Shown: positions 56,960 through 64,000 of the stretch, piece by piece
How positions within the stretch are numbered: position 1 is the first letter of the stretch
Layout: every line of letters begins with the position of its first letter
Origin: Mixophyes australis
Taxonomy: Eukaryota; Chordata; Amphibia; Anura; Limnodynastidae
DNA: 64,000 nt
Assembly (NCBI GenBank): GCA_036250195.1
Contig: JAVHZZ010000003.1
Location: 41,327,835 to 41,391,834, forward strand
Direction of reading: 5' to 3'
Program-made: the position numbers and the translations under genes
The notes under the pieces: generated by a model
Databases searched by the model: none
Seen by the model: the letters and a program-made list of their open reading frames with translations, nothing else
What the model was told of the DNA's origin: nothing

Positions 56960-57597
56960 GTACTACTATTTATTGATACAGCTCCACCATATAACACAGC
57001 AATGTAAAGAGAATAACTAATTATTCACATCAATCCCTGCCCCCACTGAAACTTAAGGTTTAAATTGTCTATCATACATACTAGAGTCCATTTTTGTCAG
57101 CAGCCAGTTTACCTACCAGTATGTTTTTGTACTGTGGGTTGGAACCTACTTAAACACGGGGAGAACATACAAACTTCAAAGATAGTGACTTGGGGTCTGA
57201 TTCATTAAGGATCTTAAATTAAGAAGTTTCTTATTTCAGTCTCCTGGACAAAACCATGTTACAATGCAAGGGGTGCAAACTAGTTTTCTGTTTTGCACAT
57301 AAGTTAAATACTGACTGTCTTTTCATGTAGCACACAAATATCAACTTTAAATTTCAGTGTACAAATAAGCGGTCAAGTATTTGTGCTACATGAAAAAAAC
57401 AGTCAGTATTTAACTTATGTGCAAAACAGAAAACTAATTTTCACCCCTTGCATTGTAACACGGTTTTGTCCAGGAGACTGAAATAAGAAACTTCTTAATT
57501 TAAGATCCTTAATGAATCAGGCCCCTGACGGAATCAAACCTATGACCGCATACCTGTAATACAGCAATGCTAACCACTTTGTCACCATGCTACCCAT
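56960..57597 (-). mobile_element. V-SINE-like SINE, copy 5, split by a MITE
   Basis: SINE sequence runs from the 3' tail region (atagagtcc..., cagccagtttacctacc) through gagaacatacaaact to 57189. It resumes at 57530 (ggaatcaaacctatgacc) and ends with the head complement ctaaccactttgtcacc and catgctaccc. The interruption is exactly the palindromic MITE at 57190-57525. Confidence 0.8.
57190..57525. mobile_element. Long-palindrome MITE, copy 2, inserted into a SINE
   Basis: The same family as 13484-13811, with ends ggggtctgattcattaagg and ccttaatgaatcaggcccc and matching internal arms. The flanking tgac at 57186-57189 and 57526-57529 reads as a short target-site duplication of SINE sequence. 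This gives the insertion polarity and a candidate TSD for the family. Confidence 0.85.
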
Positions 57598-58243
57598 GGT
57601 AGACTGACTTTAATAGTATTTTTGTTTATCTGTAAATGGTAAATTTATTTTTCAACATTGCAGACTTTAAAACTACAACAGTCAGCATTTATACATGACC
57701 CACAAGATCAGTTTATAGGTCTCCTTTCTGCAATCTGCTGCTTGTATATGGGTTTACAACTGTCTGATTATGGCTTTATTTGCTGATAGAAAGTTCTTGA
57801 TAACTGAGCAGAATGACCGTGTTGACTGAGTGTGAGCCAGGTGCTTAACATGAATAAGAAGAGTTTGCAATGTTGTAATTTATAGTGCGATGAGTAGACT
57901 CTTGCAGAGCTGTAAATGTTAGTGTAGCATTGCCATTATTTACACCAACATAACTAAAGAACGTGGTTAAACTGGTATATTTTACGAGCTTGCAGACTCT
58001 TAGAAATGTAAACTTTAATTAGTAAAATTGATAGAAAATGTGTTGTCAGTTAATAAGAAACCTCATGTAAATATACCACTCCTATACGGTAGTATGGACT
58101 TCTGGTTATTGACAGCTTGGTAGGAGCCCTTTAATGAAATGTTTTACGGACAGGGTATTTAGAGTATAGGACACGCATGTTGTGACAAAATATCCACCAG
58201 TAGACTTATATTGTCCGGTGTAGGTATGAATGTTCTGGTACAC

Positions 58244-58305
58244 TATCAGCAGCTATTTATATAGCGCCACTAATTCTGCAGCAATGTACGGAGAACTTAC
58301 TCGCA
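58244..58305 (-). mobile_element. V-SINE-like 3' end fragment
   Basis: Only the tail complement is present: gctatttatatagcgccact, then aattctgcag and gtacggagaactta. It abuts the (CA)n tract. Confidence 0.7.
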
Positions 58306-58408
<103 letters not shown>

Positions 58409-58414
58409 CCTGTT

Positions 58415-58458
58415 TAGTGTGGTCACGTGAGATGTTAACATCTCACGTGACCACACTA
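58415..58458. repeat. Perfect 44-bp palindrome
   Basis: The left half tagtgtggtcacgtgagatg+tt and the right half aacatctcacgtgaccacac+ta are exact complements with no spacer, centred on gttaac. It contains two cacgtg E-box cores. It lies 9 bp beyond the (CA)n tract. Confidence 0.95.
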
Positions 58459-58510
58459 ACCAGACAGACCGCGCCGGCACTGAAGGAACAGTCACCGCCG
58501 GAGCGCCCGA

Positions 58511-60170
58511 ATGGAAGAGGAGATCGTTTTCCGGCAGCCGCCCCAATGGTAAGTTAGACTAAAAACTGCACTCTTCTCTATGGGCTGCGGATGACTAGGC
58601 TGCGTGGACTCATTATTCTTAACCAGGGGAGGGCAGTGGCACAGTTCATGGATTCGGGGGTGGGGGAAATAGGTTGCTTGTGGGATAATTATTGTTCTCT
58701 ATATGGCGGCCAGAGGGGGGATAAGCTGCTGGGGGGATAATTATTGTTCTCTATATGGGGGCTAGAGGGGGAATTATGACTCGGGGGGGGGGGGGGGGAT
58801 AAGATGCTGGGGGATAATTATTGTTCTCTATATGGGGGCCAGAGGGGGAATTATGACTCAGGGGGGGGATAAGATGCTGGGGGATAATTATTGTTCTCTA
58901 TATGGGGGCTAGAGGGGGGATTAATACTCAGGGGGGATAAGCTGCTGGGGGGATAATTATTGTTCTCTATATGGGGGCCAGAGGGGGAATTATGACTCGG
59001 GGGGGATAAGATGCTGGGGGATAATTATTGTTCTCTATATGGGGGCCAGAGGGGGAATTATGACTCAGGGGGGGGATAAGATGCTGGGGGATAATTATTG
59101 TTCTCTATATGGGGGCTAGAGGGGGGATTAATACTCAGGGGGGATAAGCTGCTGGGGGGATAATTATTGTTCTCTATATGGTGGCCAGAGGGGGGATTAT
59201 AACTCAGGGGGGGGGGGGGGGGATAAGATGCTGGGGGATAATTATTGTTCTCTATATGGGGGCCAGAGGGGGAATTATGACTCAGGGGGGGGATAAGATG
59301 CTGGGGGATAATTATTGTTCTCTATATGGGGGCTAGAGGGGGGATTAATACTCAGGGGGGATAAGCTGCTGGGGGGATAATTATTGTTCTCTATATGGTG
59401 GCCAGAGGGGGGATTATAACTCAGGGGGGGGGGGGGGGGGGATAAGATGCTGGGGGATAATTATTGTTCTCTATATGGGGGCCAGAGGGGGAATTATGAC
59501 TCAGGGGGGGGGATAAGATTCTGGGGGATAATTATTGTTCTCTATATGGAGTCCAGAAGGGGAATTATGACTCAGGGGAGGGATAAGATTCTGGGGGATA
59601 ATTATTGTTCTCTATATGGAGAGGGGGGATTATGACTCAAGTAGGGGATAAGCTGCAGGGGATAATCATTTTTCTCTACATGGGGGTCAGAGGTGAGATC
59701 ATGACTTGGGGGGGGGGGGGGAATAAGCTGCAGGGAGCTTTAAAATTATTAATTGACTAAGGGCTGGGGGGTTAATTAACTGACTGTCATGGGTTGGTAC
59801 ATATTAGTATATGATTATAAATAATTTTTTATATATTTTATTACATATATATGCCTGTACTAGGGGGTTGTTTTATTTGGTCATAATGGAGTGTTGTGTT
59901 TGAATCATTCAGGGTTTGTTAACATTTTGCATTTTTGCACATTTTCAATACAGGACCCCAAGGTTCCAGAAGCCAATTGACAACAACGCTTCACAAACAA
60001 GCAAGAGAGAACATCAGGTAGTCTACACTGCAAGATCCAGTAAGAGAGAACATCAGGTAGTCTACACTGCAAGATCCAGTAAGAGAGAACATCAGGTAGT
60101 CTACGCTGCAAGATCAGGTAGGAGAGAACAGCACAATTTATCTAACTTTGAATGTGTTATTTTACTGTAG
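58511..60170 (+). CDS. Candidate two-exon small ORF (uncertain)
   Basis: A possible exon 1 (58511-58548) in a GC-rich stretch encodes MEEEIVFRQPPQ and ends caatg|gtaagt, a strong donor. Without splicing the frame stops at the next codon. A possible exon 2 starts after ttcaatacag (59954) and, joined in phase, continues open as TPRFQKPIDNN... to a stop at 60168-60170. It contains three to four 13-residue repeats (KREHQVVYTARSS). The joined product would be ~85 aa. An alternative donor (gatcag|gtagga) lies near 60116. The intron is filled by a G-rich minisatellite. No family is recognised, and this may be part of a transposable element or chance. Confidence 0.25.
58630..59740. repeat. G-rich ~70-bp minisatellite with higher-order repeats
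   Basis: The unit contains gataagatgctgggggataa, ttattgttctctatatgg and a variable gggg(cc/ct)agaggggg block. Three unit types alternate (aagatgctg..ccag..gaattatgactcag; aagatgctg..ctag..ggattaatactcag; aagctgctgg..ccag..ggattataactcag). The ctag type recurs near 58909, 59116 and 59333, a 207-217-bp higher-order period. G-runs of 7-17 vary in length between copies. Confidence 0.92.
60003..60130. repeat. 39-bp tandem repeat, 3 copies plus a partial
   Basis: The unit aagagagaacatcaggtagt + ctacactgcaagatccagt starts at 60003, 60042 and 60081. A shortened, diverged fourth unit begins with gtaggagagaaca. The period of 39 preserves a reading frame. Confidence 0.9.
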
Positions 60171-60369
60171 TGACATTTTAATGTGTTTGCAGAGTTCATT
60201 AAGGAAAGTAAGTAAAACAAAGTAGGCTTTCCTTTGCTTAATGAATCGGGCCCTGTGTGTTTTTATGTATTAATATTTTACAAGTGTGTGTATATGATAT
60301 ATACTGTAGTTGTGTAGTGAATCATCTAGAGTATTCTAACAGCGCTGTTCTTTCTAGTGGTCTCTGGTA

Positions 60370-60679
60370 CAGGGGCGAATCTAGAAAATGGTTGTACCCC
60401 GGGCGATTTAAGGGGGGGCGATTTAGGTCCCGTCCCCTTTCTGACTTCTGAGGCTGCCGGCGGCTGCACGCTATGTGCAGGTCCGCTTGGCAGTGACAAT
60501 GTGCTGCCCGGTTGCTCTGATTGTGTTTAAAACACAATCAGAGCAGCCGGGCAGCACACTGTCACTGCCGAATGGACCTGCACATAGTGTGCAGCTGTCG
60601 GCAGTAAGCCCCCGCTAGGGGGGGCGATTGCCCCGATCGCCCCCCCCCCCCCCCCCCCCCTCCCCTGGATCCGCCACTG
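60370..60679. mobile_element. Palindromic hAT-type MITE with 8-bp TSD (310 bp)
   Basis: The ends are CAGGGGCGAATCTAG and the complement of CAGTGGCGGATCCAG. The large central palindrome has arms such as gctctgattgtgtt/aacacaatcagagc and gcacactgtcactgcc. The flanks are ctctggta (60362-60369) and ctttggta (60680-60687), a 7/8 TSD. A C-run (~60640-60660) lies near the right end. Confidence 0.85.
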
Positions 60680-60755
60680 CTTTGGTATAGTGTATGGAGA
60701 AATATGTAAGGCTTCTGTAAACAGCAGCAGAGAAGGATTTACATTTATTGATGTG

Positions 60756-60758
<3 letters not shown>

Positions 60759-60802
<44 letters not shown>

Positions 60803-60830
60803 CATACATATATACATATACATACACCGC
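60759..60830. repeat. (TA)n/(CATA)n microsatellite
   Basis: A run of ta dinucleotides (60759-60794) followed by ca/ta tetranucleotide variants. Confidence 0.95.
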
Positions 60831-61199
60831 ACACACAGTGGTGGAAGTGGGCTGGTAGACTGTAGTATGCCATACCGCCACTTCCGCTGCCTTAATTGTA
60901 AAATTATTCTAAATTTCCACTTTGACCACTGTGTATATATAGATATTGGTTGGGGAAGGCGGCAAGCAGTGTGTTAGCGCGGGGGGGGGGGGGGGGGGGG
61001 GGCGTCAACCAGTATGTTAGCCTGGGGCGGCTGGAACCCTTAATCAGGCCCTGTGTGTGACCAACAGCACTGAGACTGGAGAGGGACAAGAACACTGCCA
61101 GCCATCCTGTTTCTGTATGAGCAATGGCACAGTAAAATGTCACTGGAGACTTTTAATTACACTGTCAGCCCTATAACGTGTCTTTCAGCACTGAAAACT

Positions 61200-61612
61200 G
61201 TCACCTCTTCTGTTTCTGTGTGAGCTATGTCACTGGTGACTGCTAAGAGCACTGCTGCCCCTCCTCTTTCTCTTTCATTAATGACATTGCCCAACTGCAC
61301 TGGAGACTGCCAACAACCCTGCTACCCCTTCTGTGTCTCTCTGTGAGATAGTGCTGGAGATCTCCGTGGAGGGCGGTACATATAGAATCCAAAACCCTTC
61401 TGTGTCTCTCTGTGAGATAGTGCTGGAGATCTCCGTGGAGGGCGGTACATATAGAATCCAAAACTCGCGAGATCCGATGATGGAACAATGACGTTTTGCC
61501 TCGTTTTCACTTCCGTGGGCGCACAAAAGTATCGAGCCACCACGGCTCGCTACTCGGATCACCGGAGTTCGGGTGGGCTCGGTTCTCAGAGAACTGAGCC
61601 CGAGCATCTCTA
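61200..61612 (-). mobile_element. hAT left-terminus fragment (third relative)
   Basis: Read on the minus strand from 61612 it begins TAGAGATGCTCGGGCTCAG and continues ttctctgagaaccgagccca, then cccgaactccgg. This mirrors the left end of the intact element at 8351 (same order of motifs, including aacgtcattgt and tcggatctcgcgag). A 69-bp segment is duplicated in tandem within it (61328 and 61397). The element's right end and transposase were not found, so this is a truncated or solo terminus. Confidence 0.75.
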
Positions 61613-61695
61613 CTGACAATGCACCCTATCAATTCACTAGGATCCATTGACATCACTGACATTGCAACCTATCAATTCACTAGGATCCAGAGGCA
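61613..61695. repeat. Short tandem duplication (~46 bp)
   Basis: The block ctgacaatgcaccctatcaa followed by ttcactaggatcca is repeated immediately with small changes (ctgacattgcaacctatcaa). It abuts the hAT terminus. Confidence 0.75.
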
Positions 61696-61719
61696 TTACT
61701 TAGTGACTAGTGAATTAAT

Positions 61720-62230
61720 AGACTGTGGTTTTATGAATAGAGGGAGCTGATGAAATGCTCCACTAGGTGTACGCAATCGTTGACAAGGGTGGTTTTTGCC
61801 AGCAGTATTTAATGTATAATCTTTTTGCTGTTTTATTACTGACCCAGTATTTGTTGTTTCGTGTCACTTGATGAGAAGGGTCTATCTGTTCAAGGATAGC
61901 GCTAATCCTATAGCTTTTATGAGCTGACCTGGAGTGATAGTTTCTGCTGTTATACGACCACACAAATGCTTCTTTGAAAGGATAACCCTGCATTGTTTGT
62001 TTACTCCTGACATAAAGCAGACTGGGAGATCAATGAGCCTTGCAGTCCAGATCAATGCGTGACCTGATGACCTAAATCTATTTACCTTCAGGACATAAAC
62101 CTGCTTATCAGATTGTACCACCAGCCCCAGAAGTGTTGACTACATACTTCCAGATCAGGTCATCCATTGTGACTGTTACTGATCAAAATGGCCAAGGATA
62201 CGCAGTACGCGGCCAGCCCAACAATCGCTC
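61720..62230. other. Intergenic, nothing recognised
   Basis: Short ORFs only. No repeats or RNA genes seen. Confidence 0.4.
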
Positions 62231-62500
62231 CGAATAATGAAAAAAAATCAAAATTGAATAAAATATAAATTTAATTTTTATGTAACAAACTATGATTTGA
62301 ACTAATTCAGTAATTTAACAATCATCGTTTACTTGTAAGACGCCACAAATCCGCAGCGCCGGACTGTCATTCAAAACACACACAGACAAATTAAACATCA
62401 TAACAAATCTACAAGTAGACAATCCATACGTACAAATAAAACATAAAAATATATAAATCAAACAAAAACAAGTTTAATATAAGGGAGAGCAGGACAGCCT
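62230..62500 (-). mobile_element. L2-like LINE tail fragment
   Basis: On the minus strand the sequence reads ggcgctgcggatttgtggcg followed by tcttacaagtaaa. This is the same kind of 3' terminus as at 53300-53540 and 19190-19230, preceded by a T-rich 3' UTR. There is no coding part. Confidence 0.5.
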
Positions 62501-64000
62501 TCCGGTTCCATAGTAATCAATAGTAAAGTGGTGGAGGTAGAGCTTAAGATGCGAATCACACGTCACTGCAGCCCCTCCCCCTGCCATATAGATGATGGCT
62601 GTTTAAGGGCGGGGCCAATTGACACAATTTGCATGGCCCCACCCACACACGCCCACCTTCCCCCAATCTCCCAGATCACTCCTTTACAAAGTTGGAAAGT
62701 ATGATATACATGTATTGCTGCACCTTCTGCTTGCATTTTTGGCTGAGTAATAGAACCAGACGCCATTTTGATCCTACACTTAACTGGCTGTCTTCCTGGC
62801 TAGTATGCTCAGACACAAGCCTAATGCTTGCATCTTCTGACTGTTTTAACCAACAAACCTGATAATAATCCAATTAATTTTGGTTGGATTATTGAGTATT
62901 AGGCTAGTTTAGGACCCCACACAGCTGCGATATCAGGCTTACTGCTGCATCAGTCATCAGAACTTTCAGCAGAGAATCAGAACTAAAGATGTTTCAGAAA
63001 CAGTTGTGATCATGGTAGGGAGATTATTTTCTACACACAGATTTCACTGATAGACATTGAAAATATTCATTTAGTTACCTTTTCAGGAAATGGCAGATAA
63101 CATGGACCAATAACTTACATATAGCTGCATAGCAAATATAAAAACAATACCAAACACCTTAAGAGCTGCCAAAGTATGGAATTATTTACATATCTATTTG
63201 TAAATGTTATTGAAGCCTTTTCATGTATAAGGCATGTTAGAGTTTGTGGTACATTAACTTGATTTTTTTTTACTTTGGAATTGGCTCAGAATTGTACATC
63301 TTTTTTTATGTTCTGTCAAGGTGACATAAGGTGCTTCCCTGTTTTACCAAAACTGCAAAGCCAACCATAGCTTTTGGCTGAGAAATGTTGTAAATACATT
63401 GGAGACATGGAAGAAAATCTGGTTTTCTGATGAGATAGATAACTGTAATTGTGACTAACTGCCTCTTAGTTTTCTCTATATTTAATTTTCGAGAATTAAA
63501 AAATTAAGAGAAACATGTATTTATCTATCTGTATTACCAACACGGCTCTTTGCCTTGAAGTACCATTTTCTGGGCCTGTTTAGGCTCAAAGGGCACTGAC
63601 CGGCTTAGTATAATTGTGACGAAACAAGTTTGATAACATCTTAACCAGCCTGTCTCTCGTACTTTTTATTGTCCTTGCTTTTGTTCCCCAGCTCAGCAGA
63701 GTACAATTGCAGTGTCTAATTACAAGTGTATAAGGGGACATTGTAGCTCATTGTAAATATGTATATTGTATATTGTTGATTTGGCAGTGAGGTTAATCTT
63801 AATTGTCCCTAAAGTGAAGCCAAGGGGTTATGGGTAGGGAGCAGGTTGCAAGATACTGATGAGGGGGAAGGCTAATTAGTATCCATTGTTCTCACAAGAC
63901 TACTCTAAACGTTTGGTCTACACACTAGCAGGGGAGTTTCCGTGGAAGTACAGCTCATCTCCACTCCCCTCTCCAACTCCCTAGTCCAGGGCTCACCTAT
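62501..64000. other. Intergenic, nothing recognised
   Basis: AT-rich sequence. The only ORFs are short and lack family features. No boundaries of repeats could be set. Confidence 0.4.

Overview
This window looks like nuclear genomic DNA of a vertebrate, most likely an anuran amphibian. The evidence is one split gene with GT-AG introns (syndecan-1) spread over about 29 kb, and a dense load of eukaryotic repeats: tRNA-derived V-SINE-like SINEs, hAT transposons and hAT-type MITEs, an L2-type LINE, a DIRS-type tyrosine-recombinase retrotransposon relic, solo LTRs, minisatellites and microsatellites. The amphibian assignment rests on the repeat content and on the divergence of the syndecan from mammals. 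I could not test it by alignment.

Layout. Positions 1-2560 hold a degenerate 17-bp satellite interrupted by two solo LTRs, each with its own 5-bp target-site duplication. Positions 4105-4466 are a SINE. Positions 4806-5805 are a near-perfect 33-bp minisatellite (about 30 copies), followed by related decayed repeats and a ~150-bp degenerate tandem array. Positions 8351-13410 are a complete hAT transposon: perfect 8-bp TSD, TAGAGATGG termini, and an uninterrupted 997-codon BED-finger transposase with ~100-bp tandem repeats on both sides of the ORF. A palindromic MITE (13484-13811) separates it from a second, broken hAT relative (13844-19454, also with a perfect 8-bp TSD). That element carries a truncated transposase, a 79/83-bp tandem array and a nested L2-type LINE 3' end.

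The one cellular gene recognised with confidence is syndecan-1 (sdc1, + strand). Five coding exons lie at 22147-22206, 45955-46039, 46493-47553, 48023-48140 and 49045-49211, giving a 496-residue proteoglycan core protein. Intron 1 is ~23.7 kb and full of SINEs and MITEs. The 3' UTR is ~2.3 kb and ends at a canonical AATAAA at 51510. The transmembrane and cytoplasmic exon (C1-V-C2, ending EFYA) is strongly conserved. The ectodomain exon 3 is unusually long and contains two histidine tracts (5 and 11 His), each followed by a TTTPS motif, suggesting internal duplication.

Downstream of sdc1 are an L2-like tail, a DIRS relic (reverse transcriptase, RNase H-like and tyrosine-recombinase remnants on the minus strand, 54200-56460), a SINE split by a MITE, a ~100-bp (CA)n tract next to a perfect 44-bp palindrome, and a G-rich minisatellite with higher-order structure (58630-59740). 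A possible two-exon small ORF flanks that minisatellite. Beyond it are an hAT MITE with TSD, a third hAT terminus (minus strand, ending at 61612) and another LINE-like tail.
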